Under the pieces are notes generated by a model. The model ran no database searches. It had not been told where the DNA came from and saw only the letters and a list, made by a program, of their open reading frames with translations. The position numbers were made by a program, and so were the translations under genes. A stretch of DNA of 64,000 nt from assembly GCA_900766195.1 (NCBI GenBank), contig CAAFUN010000026.1:1-64000 (forward strand), written 5' to 3'. Source of the stretch: an uncultured Bacteroides sp. (GTDB lineage Bacteria > Bacteroidota > Bacteroidia > Bacteroidales > Bacteroidaceae). Shown here one piece after another: positions 29,609-37,818 of the stretch; positions within the stretch are counted from its first letter, which is position 1; each line of letters starts with the position of its first letter.

Positions 29609-29743
29609 TGGCTATTCACCACAGAGGAGGCAGACTCTCACAGTATGTCTGATTTGCTCTGTAACAGTTGTTCCGGGAGTCTAAACAAAACAGTAAACCG
29701 CAAAAAAGCGACGTCCTATACACTAAATAGATAGAAACGAAAC

Positions 29744-31969
29744 ATGAAGAAACTCTTTACCCTTCTTTTGCTTATTGCGTTGCCCGCCACCTTCAATGGA
29801 CAACCGGCGGGATTGATGTGGACTACGCAAAGCCGCAACTCTTCGGAGTCTATGCCTTGCGGAGGAGGAGACATCGGACTGAATGTGTGGACCGAGAACC
29901 ATGAGATACTGTTCTACCTTTCGCGTAGCGGCACTTTCGATGAGAACAATACCTTGCTCAAACTGGGACGTTTTCGCATGCGACTCACTCCCAATCCGTT
30001 TGCCGATGAACAACACTTCAAACAGGAATTGCATCTGAATGAAGGGTATGTCTCCATAGCAGGAAAAGAGGCAACGGTGCTCATTTGGGTAGATGTGTTT
30101 CATCCGGTGGTGCATGTGGAGGTAGATTCCAAACAAGCCGTTTCGGTGGATTTAAGGTATGAGTCGTGGCGCTATAAGGACAGACTGGTTTCAAAAGCAG
30201 AGGGACAGCAAACGTCCTATAAATGGGCTGTTCCGCAAGGATTGGTGACAAAACGTGACTCTGTACGGGCGGATGGAGAGGGACTGACGTTTTTCCATCG
30301 GAATAGCGGACAGACAGTGTTTGATGTGGCGGTTGTTCAGCAAGGCTTGGAAGCACAGCAAGACGGTTTGTATAACCCGTTAAAGGACCTCACATTCGGC
30401 GGACGGTTGCAGGGCAATAATATTACTTTTGGAGGTACATCCAATGGTGATTTTGAAGGAACAGATTATCGCGCATGGCACTATATCAGTAAAAGACCGC
30501 TTCGGCGGCAGTCATTTCAAGTCTTCCTGCATACTGCCCAGACGAGTCTGTCTGCATGGGAAGCCGGGTTGGCAGCACAGAAAGTGACCTCTTTTGAAGC
30601 AGACAAAAAGGCAACCCGCAATTGGTGGAAGGCTTTCTGGAAGCGGAGTTTTATCGAATGCAACGGTGAGGCGGCAGAAGCAGCACGCAACTATACCCTG
30701 TTTCGCTATATGCTGGGATGCAACGCCTATGGGCAGTGGCCAACCAAATTCAATGGCGGACTGTTCACCTTTACGCCTTCTTATGTAGATGTCAAGTCGC
30801 CTTTTACTCCCGATTATCGCAAATGGGGCGGAGGAACAATGACGGCACAAAACCAACGCTTGGTGTACTGGCCCATGCTGAAAAGCGGTGACTTCGACTT
30901 GATGATTCCCCAGTTTGACTTCTACCTGCGCCTGCTGCCCACAGCAGAGATGCGGAGCCGCATCTATTGGAATCATGACGGAGCTTGCTTCACCGAACAG
31001 ATGGAGAACTTCGGTTTGCCCAATCCTGCCGAATATGGCTTTAAGCGTCCGGCAACCTTTGATAGGGGGATGGAATACAATGCCTGGCTGGAGTATGAAT
31101 GGGATACCGTATTGGAATTTTGTAGGATGATTCAGGAGGTCGGTTCGTATAGCGGACAAGATATGGCACGCTATGCTCCGTTGATAGACAGTTCGCTGCG
31201 CTTCTTCGATGAGCACTACCGCATGCTGGCACGCCAACGTGGACAGAAAGATTTGGATGCTGACGGCAAACTGATTCTCTATCCCGGTTCCGCTTGCGAA
31301 ACGTATAAGATGGCCTACAACCCTTCTTCTACCATTGCCGCCTTGCGGTCGGTGCTAGAGGCATGTGGAGAGCGACACAAAGACATGCTAGAGCGTATCC
31401 CCACCATTCCTTTGCGCACGGTGAACGGTAAAGAAATGATTGCGCCCGCAGTAACATGGGCGAGGGTGAACAATGTGGAAACGCCTCAGCTTTACCCCGT
31501 CTTTCCGTGGAGGCAGTACGGCGTGGGACAGCCGGGACTGGATGTGGCTCGCAACACCTATTTGTATGACGCCGATGCGCTGAAGTTCCGTTCGCATGAG
31601 GGATGGAAGCAAGATAACATCTGGGCAGCTTGTCTTGGCCTACGAGAGGAAGCTGCACAACTGATGTTGAAGAAGTTGGCCGATGGGCCTCACCGTTTTC
31701 CTGCCTTTTGGGGACCAGGCTTTGACTGGTCGCCCGATCACAATTGGGGCGGTTCCGGCATGATTGGCCTGCAAGAAATGTTGATCCAAGAAGCAGCAGG
31801 AAAGATTCTGTTGTTTCCGGCATGGCCTGCAACTTGGGATGTTCACTTCAAGCTTCATGCTTCGGCACAAACCACAGTGGAAGTCACGCTAAAGGACGGC
31901 AAAGTAATGCGACTTGATGTTCAGCCTGCAAAGCGGAAGCAAGATGTGGTGATTTGTCTGCCCGAATAG
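29744..31969 (+). CDS. DUF5703-family protein, probable (alpha/alpha)6 glycosidase
   Basis: The signal peptide ends near FNGQ (about residue 20). The N-terminal domain (SMPCGGGDIGLNVWTENHEI; FYLSRSGTFDENNTLLKLGR) matches the DUF5703_N pattern, which resembles the beta-sandwich of GH95/GH65-type enzymes. The rest is helical and barrel-like, with RNYTLFRYMLGCNAYG, EYEWDTVLEFCRMIQEVG, PGSACETYKMAYNPSSTIAA and WSPDHNWGGSGMIGLQEML. The last resembles the GH95 tail around its catalytic Asp (GNFGGTAGIGEML). I infer a clan-related exo-glycosidase with unknown substrate. It is the last gene of the operon, 135 bases after the esterase. Confidence 0.8.
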   Translation: MKKLFTLLLLIALPATFNGQPAGLMWTTQSRNSSESMPCGGGDIGLNVWTENHEILFYLSRSGTFDENNTLLKLGRFRMRLTPNPFADEQHFKQELHLNEGYVSIAGKEATVLIWVDVFHPVVHVEVDSKQAVSVDLRYESWRYKDRLVSKAEGQQTSYKWAVPQGLVTKRDSVRADGEGLTFFHRNSGQTVFDVAVVQQGLEAQQDGLYNPLKDLTFGGRLQGNNITFGGTSNGDFEGTDYRAWHYISKRPLRRQSFQVFLHTAQTSLSAWEAGLAAQKVTSFEADKKATRNWWKAFWKRSFIECNGEAAEAARNYTLFRYMLGCNAYGQWPTKFNGGLFTFTPSYVDVKSPFTPDYRKWGGGTMTAQNQRLVYWPMLKSGDFDLMIPQFDFYLRLLPTAEMRSRIYWNHDGACFTEQMENFGLPNPAEYGFKRPATFDRGMEYNAWLEYEWDTVLEFCRMIQEVGSYSGQDMARYAPLIDSSLRFFDEHYRMLARQRGQKDLDADGKLILYPGSACETYKMAYNPSSTIAALRSVLEACGERHKDMLERIPTIPLRTVNGKEMIAPAVTWARVNNVETPQLYPVFPWRQYGVGQPGLDVARNTYLYDADALKFRSHEGWKQDNIWAACLGLREEAAQLMLKKLADGPHRFPAFWGPGFDWSPDHNWGGSGMIGLQEMLIQEAAGKILLFPAWPATWDVHFKLHASAQTTVEVTLKDGKVMRLDVQPAKRKQDVVICLPE

Positions 31970-31999
31970 CATGTTTGCTCCTTTTGGTTTCATCCGCCC

Positions 32000-32617
32000 T
32001 TATTTGCTTTCAGCCTTTTTCAACACATAGATAGGTTGCTTCTGCATGCCGCGGTTTTCGAGTTTCCCTTCCTCGCAAAGCCAACGGATATATCGTGTAG
32101 CCGTAGACCGTGCCATGCCGCAAAGCGACTGAAAGTCACTCCGGGTCATGAAGTCATGTGTGTTGAAGTAATTCTCCAGCCTTGTGCTAATCTCTTTCTC
32201 CGTCAGTGTTTTCTGTAACGGATTATGTTGCTTCAACGGATTCACTTTGAGGTAGCCCATTTCACTTCGCAGAGCTTTATCCGCACGAAAGTCAATGCCT
32301 TTCAATTTCACTTTGGTACTTTTCCGCTTCGTATCCATCGTCACCTTTCCATCGACGCCCAATATCGGCCGGAAATAGCCTATGCCGTCCAGATGCACCA
32401 GTTTACCGTCACTCAATGCCCGTCCCAAGAAATGCGATAAAGCATCGAGCACAGCAGAAACATCCGGTCCCGTAAGCGAACAAGCCTCTTCAATATACCT
32501 TCTCAACTCTGCTGTAGTGGTAGATCCGTTCAGGTGAATGCGCGGGTGCAGGGTTGTCTCTTCTTCCTGATTGTCTGTTGGTTTGGGATTCTTGTACCAA
32601 TCAAATGCTATAGCCAT
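32000..32617 (-). CDS. HU-HIG family DNA-binding protein with C-terminal winged helix
   Basis: The N-terminal half (about 20-125) has the HU-like pattern of the Bacteroidetes HU-HIG group: LHPRIHLNGSTTTAELRRYI, SAVLDALSHFLGRALSDGK, VHLDGIGYFRPILG. The C-terminal 70 residues (LTEKEISTRLENYFNTHDFM; RSDFQSLCGMARSTATRYI) form a helix-turn-helix or winged-helix domain ending in PIYVLKK. It therefore probably binds DNA by two modules and acts as a regulator or nucleoid protein. It is convergent with the carbohydrate operon, with only 30 bases between the stop codons and no clear terminator. The upstream region contains a 9-bp palindrome. Confidence 0.85.
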   Translation of the reverse strand: MAIAFDWYKNPKPTDNQEEETTLHPRIHLNGSTTTAELRRYIEEACSLTGPDVSAVLDALSHFLGRALSDGKLVHLDGIGYFRPILGVDGKVTMDTKRKSTKVKLKGIDFRADKALRSEMGYLKVNPLKQHNPLQKTLTEKEISTRLENYFNTHDFMTRSDFQSLCGMARSTATRYIRWLCEEGKLENRGMQKQPIYVLKKAESK

Positions 32618-32809
32618 ACTATCTTCTTTGTTTTAAAGTTAAACTCTATTCTATCTTCCTTACGCTATGTTCTTATTCTGTTCGCTTAGGCGTCCTTGCA
32701 GAATGCCTTGATCTTCTTAGCAAAAAGCCTTAATATTCTTTGCTTTCTCACTGTTGTTACTCACTTGCTTTACAGCTGTTAATCACTTTTCTTACATTTG
32801 TGAGTAAGA

Positions 32810-32829
32810 TGAATCACAACTGTGATTCA
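32810..32829. promoter_or_regulatory. Perfect inverted repeat, candidate operator
   Basis: TGAATCACA (32810-32818) and TGTGATTCA (32821-32829) are perfect inverted repeats with a 2-base spacer. The site lies just downstream of the candidate minus-strand -7 box at 32846-32853, where a repressor of the HU-HIG gene could act. Autoregulation by the HU-HIG product is possible. Confidence 0.45.
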
Positions 32830-32845
32830 CTAAGGAATGTATAGA

Positions 32846-32853
32846 CAAAATTA
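32846..32853 (-). promoter_or_regulatory. Candidate -7 box of the HU-HIG gene
   Basis: CAAAATTA on the plus strand reads TAATTTTG on the minus strand and fits TAnnTTTG. It would give a 5' untranslated leader of about 220 bases containing the palindrome. Confidence 0.3.
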
Positions 32854-33161
32854 AAGGATAGTATAGATAAAAGCAAGCAATACCTCAATCTTTTTGGAAG
32901 GATTGTATAAGGAATATCTAATATTTTGTATTTTGATGGGTCGAATAAAACTTTGATAAGGAAGAATTGAATTAATTCCTTAATTGGTAGTTATATGTAG
33001 AAATATATATTATTCAACTATTTCAAATAAATATTTCATATCTATGGCAGATAAATATGAGATTATATTATCAGATTAGTATACTCTTTTTTTGTCTGCT
33101 CTATGATATTTAATGTCATATTTTTTTCTTTAATAAATAATGATTATATTAGAATGTTTTG

Positions 33162-33169
33162 TATTTTTG
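33162..33169 (+). promoter_or_regulatory. Candidate -7 box of the SusD-like fusion gene
   Basis: TATTTTTG fits TAnnTTTG and lies 87 bases upstream of the start codon. No well-spaced -33 TTTG is seen. Confidence 0.35.
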
Positions 33170-33256
33170 TACCTATAAATGTAGTTATAAGTATTTTATT
33201 TCAGATTATTGAGTATTACAATTCTAATTAATTTGTTAAATATATGCCTTTAAAAA

Positions 33257-35446
33257 ATGATTATGATAACACGATTGAATTTAGGCTTTACTGTACTAAT
33301 TAGTATAGTTATTGTTGCTTGTTCGAGTGACAATGATAAAATTTTTACTCCAACAAATTTTACAGTAAATGGTAAAGTAGAGAAAGGACCGTTTGTAAGA
33401 GGTTCATCTATGCAAATGCAGCCATTGGATGCTTCTCTACGCGAAATAGGAGAAATGTATACTTCAACTATTGAGGATAACTTGGGTAGCTTTACTTTCG
33501 GCTCAAAAAAGTTTGAGACTCAATATGCTAAACTCACTGCATCTGGCTATTATTTCAATGAAGTGCGGGGCAAGCTCTCATCAGGTACATTGTCTATGAA
33601 TGCAATAGCCAATCTTTCCGATGCTCAAACTGTAAATGTGAATATTTTGACGCACTTGAAATTTCAACGGATAATGAGCTTAGTAGAAAAGAGTGGCAAG
33701 AGTTTTAACGAGGCTAATACTCAGGCTCAAAAAGAAATTTTGTCCTGTTTTGGATTACAAAGATATGCTCAAACTGACGCGACTAAATTTTCTATTACTG
33801 CGGGAACGGATGAGGCGGCAGCACTTATTGCTGTTTCTTCGTTGATTATTTATGACCGTTCGGAAGCAGAAGTAACGGAATATCTTTCTCGTTTGTCGTC
33901 TGAATTTGCTTCTTCTGGAAAGTTTTCTGAAAGCAGTAAAAAAACGATGCTTTCGGATATGAACGCTATGAAATCATCTCTTGATCGTATTGCAGATAAT
34001 ATTGTGCGGAGGTATGAGGAGCTTGGAATCGATGTGTCTGTGAAGGATTTAGCATATTACTTTGACTGGAATCAAGATGGCGAAGCTGGTAATGAACTCG
34101 CTCCTAAAGAAAAACCAATATCACTTGAGAAAACGGAAATATCAGTTCCTAAAGAAGGTGGTTCTTATCAAGTGAAGATAAATACTACGGTTCCTGTTTA
34201 TTTGGAAGTTCAGGGTGAAAATTATCCGAAACAGGAGACTAATACGGATAGCTACTTCAAGAATCTTTATGAGGCTGGATATGTGAAAAATAATGTAATC
34301 TCTTATGCTAGTGATATAAAGGACAATGCACTAAATCTTACTGTTAAGAAAGCGGATTTTAGGACGGAAAAGTCAGTTGTTATTCCCCTTTACGACGGTA
34401 TGGGTAGCGTTGTTGCGCAATTGACGTTAAAGCAAGAAGGCAATCCAAATATATCTGTACAACAACCTAAATTAGGAGATGTGGGAAAAGGGGTGGTCTC
34501 TTCTATGGCAATGCTTCTGTCAAAAGCCATTGGCTTTTATAATGGAATCGACGCCAGATATACGGGAATAATTAATGATCCTAGTTTTAAGGTCCCGGTA
34601 AATGATTATAATCAAAATATCAATAATTGCTGGAACTCTTTTTATCAAACTCTGAATCTAAATCTGAATATAGTGAGAGCTGACAAAGCTATGGAAGGAT
34701 TCTATATTGACAATCTTAGTGTGTTTAGAGCTATTTGTTATTATAATATGGTCACCTTATGGGGTGGAGTTGTATATATACCAGAGGAAAGAGTGGATGT
34801 AGGGCAATTTTATCCAAGGGCGTCAGAATCAGATATCTTGATTAATATTGAGAGTGAATTGATTAATTCCATATCAAACTTAAATGAGAAGAAGAATGTG
34901 GCTTGCGCAGAGGATATGAATGATTTGTTATTTATGTCAAAAGATGTGGCGCGCATTGCTTTGGCATATATCTATATGTATAAGCAAGAGTGGAGTAAAG
35001 CTAAGCCATTGTTGTATGAAGTGGTTTCTCACAGCTATTATTCTTTGGAAGAAGGGACGAATTATACCGCATCTAGTAAAGATCTAATATTGGGCTTGTG
35101 GAATGAAAACGGGACAAGAAGTTCTAATGGTATTATGCCAGTCCTTACTTATACAGATGTCATCTTGTCTCTAGCTGAATGTGAAATAAATACAGGTAAT
35201 GGTTTAAAAGGGGAATCTTATATATCATCTGTTAGCAGTACAAATAGATTAGGTATTTCTGGAAATACGATTGAGACGATTAGACAGATTAGAAAAGAAA
35301 TGAAATTGCCGAGTTATTTTGCTTTCTTAAAAAGGAATAACTTAGCTAAGAAGGAGATGTCACTTAAAGACTATCAATTGTTATTGCCAATTCCTCGACA
35401 AGATTTAGAATATAATTCTTTAATGATACAAAATCCTGGATATTGA
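33257..35446 (+). CDS. Lipoprotein fusing a BACON domain to a SusD/RagB-like C-terminus
   Basis: A lipoprotein signal ends in VIVACSS. Residues about 34-150 form a repeat-like beta domain (VNGKVEKGPFVRGSSMQMQP; NLSDAQTVNVNILTHLKFQR), followed by a helical stretch with a Ca-binding-like loop DWNQDGEAGNE. A BACON domain spans about 286-394 (ISLEKTEISVPKEGGSYQV to LTLKQEGNP). The last 330 residues look like SusD/RagB: YNMVTLWGGVVYIPEERV, DVARIALAYIYMYKQEWSKA, TYTDVILSLAECEINTGNG and the terminal LLPIPRQDLEYN...QNPGY. The SusD part is shorter than the usual 500 residues. No SusC transporter lies on either side. It probably binds glycan at the cell surface. Codon use is more AT-rich than the upstream operon. 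Confidence 0.82.
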   Translation: MIMITRLNLGFTVLISIVIVACSSDNDKIFTPTNFTVNGKVEKGPFVRGSSMQMQPLDASLREIGEMYTSTIEDNLGSFTFGSKKFETQYAKLTASGYYFNEVRGKLSSGTLSMNAIANLSDAQTVNVNILTHLKFQRIMSLVEKSGKSFNEANTQAQKEILSCFGLQRYAQTDATKFSITAGTDEAAALIAVSSLIIYDRSEAEVTEYLSRLSSEFASSGKFSESSKKTMLSDMNAMKSSLDRIADNIVRRYEELGIDVSVKDLAYYFDWNQDGEAGNELAPKEKPISLEKTEISVPKEGGSYQVKINTTVPVYLEVQGENYPKQETNTDSYFKNLYEAGYVKNNVISYASDIKDNALNLTVKKADFRTEKSVVIPLYDGMGSVVAQLTLKQEGNPNISVQQPKLGDVGKGVVSSMAMLLSKAIGFYNGIDARYTGIINDPSFKVPVNDYNQNINNCWNSFYQTLNLNLNIVRADKAMEGFYIDNLSVFRAICYYNMVTLWGGVVYIPEERVDVGQFYPRASESDILINIESELINSISNLNEKKNVACAEDMNDLLFMSKDVARIALAYIYMYKQEWSKAKPLLYEVVSHSYYSLEEGTNYTASSKDLILGLWNENGTRSSNGIMPVLTYTDVILSLAECEINTGNGLKGESYISSVSSTNRLGISGNTIETIRQIRKEMKLPSYFAFLKRNNLAKKEMSLKDYQLLLPIPRQDLEYNSLMIQNPGY

Positions 35447-35457
35447 TAGACCAAATT

Positions 35458-35506
35458 ATACCCTCCTCTTAGAGCACCGTTGTTAATTCGTGAGGAGGGT
35501 ATTTTT
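35458..35506 (+). terminator. Intrinsic terminator of the SusD-like fusion gene
   Basis: ATACCCTCCTC (35458-35468) pairs perfectly with GAGGAGGGTAT (35492-35502), followed by a T-run. It lies 12 bases after the stop codon. Confidence 0.9.
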
Positions 35507-35750
35507 CACTGTCAGTTTGTCTCTGTTATGCATATTATAGTATTGTTAATAGTTCCTTGTAAAGAATGCGAAAGCGCTCTTTTTTGCTTTTACTGTTTTT
35601 TCTGTAACTTGCAGGAGTTTAGTAATCGAGTAAGTTGGATAGATGCTCTTCAGCCATTATCTTTATTGAAAATTAAGATTGGGGGCGAAGTATAGTTCTG
35701 TTTTTCCTTGGTTCTGATTGCAATTGTTGTCTTACTTATTGAAATGATTT

Positions 35751-36106
35751 AAGATTATACGCGAACAACTGATTAAGGATCTTTCGACAAGGCATAAAAT
35801 ACAAAAAGAGGATATCGAGTTGTGTAAAGCACTCTTTCAACCTGTATTGATGCCAAAGAATAGAATATTGTAAGAGGTCGGAAAGATTTCTCAATATCTT
35901 ATTATATCGTATCAGGCTTTATGCGTCTGTTTTATTACAATGGCAGTGGAGACGGAGTGACCACCCATATCAATTGCTCTCATGACTTTTTTACTTCGTT
36001 TTCGGAGTTTGCAAACCAAGCAAATGTAGAAACCATTACCGAATGTCGGTTACTCCGCATCTCAAGGCTGGACTATGGCACGTTGATGAGCGAAAGTGTC
36101 TTTTGG
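35751..36106 (+). pseudogene. Remnant of a Crp/Fnr-type regulator
   Basis: Reading from 35751 gives IIREQLIKDLSTRHKIQKED and then FQPVLMPKNRIL, a stop (TAA at 35871-35873), and EVGKISQYLII. After a frame change near 35910-35920 it continues MRLFYYNGSGDGVTTHINCS, FFTSFSEFANQANVETITEC and RLLRISRLDYGTLMSES. This is the typical cyclic-nucleotide-binding domain of Bacteroidetes Crp/Fnr regulators. The C-terminal helix-turn-helix is missing and the sequence runs into an unrelated fragment. With a stop, a frameshift and a deletion the gene is dead. Confidence 0.7.
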
Positions 36107-36122
36107 ATGCACGTGTTGCAGA

Positions 36123-36529
36123 ATGATGATAGAAGCCGCTGCAGAAGCAAGAGTAAAGCCCATTGTCTATGTTAGTTCGATTGCCGCATTGGATTATACA
36201 AAAGGAACAGCCATCAGGGAAGAATCGGGTTATAACCCGGATCGCCCGGCTATGTATTATAATTCCAAGAGCTTAAGCTCAAGAAGCCTGTTCTTGTTCC
36301 TAAGTTTGTCTTATTTACATTCGGGGCGTTGCTAGGATTGAGAGCCAAGGCATTGGGTAAAGCTCCTGCCATGATAACAACAGAGATTAATGTGTTTTAT
36401 GATCTGTTACAGGATTTCGATACCTCTAAAGCGAGAAAAGAATTAGGCTTTAAGCCGAAGCCTTCTAAGCAAGCTTTAATATTAGCTTTATCTTATATAT
36501 GGGAGGAAAGAGAATGGTTGTTGAAATAA
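36123..36529 (+). pseudogene. Remnant of an NAD-dependent epimerase/dehydratase
   Basis: The frame from 36123 reads MMIEAAAEARVKPIVYVSS, IAALDYTKGTAIREESGYNP and AMYYNSK, the middle of an extended SDR of the dihydroflavonol-reductase type. The Rossmann N-terminus is missing. After a frame change near 36275-36300 it continues with PKFVLFTFGALLGLRAKALG and, at the end, DFDTSKARKELGFKPKPSKQ...EEREWLLK, the normal C-terminus of this family. Most of the internal part is deleted. It abuts the Crp/Fnr remnant, so one deletion may have joined the two. Confidence 0.7.
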
Positions 36530-36590
36530 AAATGATTAAGATACAATCTAAAATTGTTTGAGGTTGTTGTATAGGATAAAAGTAAATATT

Positions 36591-37070
36591 ATGAGTATAT
36601 ATGATTTTACCGTAAAGGACAGTAAGGGTAATGATATTTCTTTATCCGGCTACAAAGGGAAGGTTCTGCTAATTGTGAATACCGCTACAGCCTGTGGTTT
36701 CACCCCTCAGTATAAAGAGTTGCAGGATTTATATCTTAAATATAAAGATCAAGGTTTTGAGATATTGGATTTCCCATGCAATCAGTTTGGCAAACAGGCT
36801 CCAGGCACCAATGATGAGATTACTTCTTTTTGCGAAATGAAGTATAAAACAACATTTACTACTTTCGGAAAGATTGAGGTAAACGGGAAAAATGCCGATC
36901 CTCTTTATACGTATCTGAAACAAAATAGTAAAGGAATTCTTGGTGATGCTATAAAATGGAATTTCACCAAATTCTTGATCGATAGAGAAGGTAATGTCAT
37001 TGACCGTTATGCACCCATAACCAATCCCTCAAAGATTGGCGGAGCTATCGAAAAACTATTGACCAAATAA
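36591..37070 (+). CDS. Glutathione-peroxidase family thiol peroxidase
   Basis: A cytoplasmic thioredoxin-fold peroxidase of 159 residues that reduces hydroperoxides. The peroxidatic residue is Cys35 in NTATACGFTPQY, in place of selenocysteine. The second motif ILDFPCNQFGKQAPG carries the resolving/second Cys and Gln, and IKWNFTKFLIDREGNV holds the family Trp-Asn. The chosen start MSIYDFTVKD is the standard N-terminus; an upstream in-frame ATG at 36558 would add 11 unlikely residues. It is followed 18 bases later by the GNAT gene, which probably shares its transcript. Confidence 0.93.
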   Translation: MSIYDFTVKDSKGNDISLSGYKGKVLLIVNTATACGFTPQYKELQDLYLKYKDQGFEILDFPCNQFGKQAPGTNDEITSFCEMKYKTTFTTFGKIEVNGKNADPLYTYLKQNSKGILGDAIKWNFTKFLIDREGNVIDRYAPITNPSKIGGAIEKLLTK

Positions 37071-37088
37071 GTACTGTTCTGTAATAAA

Positions 37089-37538
37089 ATGAAAGTAATA
37101 TCTGTACGCGAACAACCTGAATATAAAGATCAAATCATTGCCTTTTTACAAAAAAGTTGGTCTGAGGTCCTGCCTGAAATATACAGAGACTGCGTTGAAC
37201 ATTGCATTGACGCTGTTAACCCTCTTCCACAATGGTATGTTTTAGAATCTGAGGGTAGGCTTATAGGCTGTGCCGGATTGATCACAAATGACTTTATCAG
37301 TAGAATGGATTTGTATCCGTGGCTTGCTGCACTGTTTATAGAAGAGCAATTCAGAGGAAATTCGTATGCGCAGTTGCTTGTAGAGAGGGCTAAGAAGGAT
37401 GCAAAAGATGCCGGATTTAAAAAGCTGTATCTGAGCACAAGTCATATTGGCTATTACGAAAAATACGGTTGGCTATATATTGGAGATGGTTTTCATCCTT
37501 GGGAAGAATCTTCCAGAATTTATGAAATGTCCCTATGA
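37089..37538 (+). CDS. GNAT family N-acetyltransferase
   Basis: A 149-residue acetyl-CoA-dependent acetyltransferase. Motif A-like sequences are PWLAALFIEEQFRGNSYAQL (beta4 and the pyrophosphate loop RGNSYA) and VERAKKDAKDAGFKKLYLST (motif B). The C-terminus has YYEKYGWLYIGDG. The acceptor is unknown. It starts 18 bases after the peroxidase gene and ends just before a perfect terminator. Confidence 0.88.
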   Translation: MKVISVREQPEYKDQIIAFLQKSWSEVLPEIYRDCVEHCIDAVNPLPQWYVLESEGRLIGCAGLITNDFISRMDLYPWLAALFIEEQFRGNSYAQLLVERAKKDAKDAGFKKLYLSTSHIGYYEKYGWLYIGDGFHPWEESSRIYEMSL

Positions 37539-37543
37539 CTTGA

Positions 37544-37576
37544 AGTCTGAATACAAATCTGTATTCAGACTTTTTG
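37544..37576 (+). terminator. Intrinsic terminator after the GNAT gene
   Basis: AGTCTGAATACA (37544-37555) pairs perfectly with TGTATTCAGACT (37560-37571) around a 4-base loop, followed by TTTT. Confidence 0.92.
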
Positions 37577-37582
37577 TAAATG

Positions 37583-37795
37583 CTATGCTTTTCTTTTTAG
37601 TATTCTCTTTAAATAGCTGACATCAAGTAATAAATTCACTGTTACAAAATCTCCGTTATAAAATACAGCCGAATTATTGAATACGCAAGGTAATTCCTTA
37701 GCTTTTTGCTGCGAACGATGCAGCATAAATGTTCGTCTGCAAGATTCTCGGCAGTTATGTTTATAAAATTAGTATCTATGTCTGTGCTATTTATT
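37583..37795 (-). pseudogene. Remnant of a YoaP-like N-acetyltransferase
   Basis: Read on the minus strand, this gives TNFINITAENLADEHLCCIV and RSKK, like the N-terminus of YoaP-type GNAT proteins. After a one-base frame change it gives AKELPCVFNNSAVFYNGDFV and TVNLLLDVSYLKRILKRKA plus a stop, like the C-terminal YoaP domain. The whole catalytic middle is missing and no ATG precedes the first part. I read it as an internally deleted gene. The match is from memory of the family and needs an alignment. Confidence 0.5.
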
Positions 37796-37818
37796 TGCTC
37801 TCCTTTTTGTTGTAACTG

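Larger units (their letters stand above)
32618..33256. other. AT-rich divergent regulatory region
   Basis: A 639-base stretch between the divergent HU-HIG and SusD-like genes. It has no convincing ORF. It holds the palindrome at 32810-32829, further overlapping inverted repeats just upstream (CTTAC at 32791-32795 with GTAAG at 32804-32808), and candidate -7 boxes for both directions. From about 32900 to 33200 it is extremely AT-rich. A weak hairpin at 33102-33120 followed by a T-run may be incidental. Confidence 0.5.

Noticed and set aside
29608..29743. Possible terminator between the esterase and DUF5703 genes
   Set aside because: Only short imperfect pairings (such as CAGAC/GTCTG) occur and no T-run follows, so I treat the two genes as one transcript.
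8282..31969. Reading the carbohydrate operon as a rhamnogalacturonan-II locus
   Set aside because: Although GH95, GH106 and GH2 occur in such loci, the highly specific RG-II families that I could recognise (for example GH137-GH143) are not evident here.
33102..33127. AT-rich hairpin followed by seven T residues
   Set aside because: The stem is only about six pairs, mostly A-T, in a very AT-rich stretch, with no transcript expected to end there.
35480..35695. 71-codon frame after the SusD-like gene
   Set aside because: Its start lies inside the terminator and the translation looks random.
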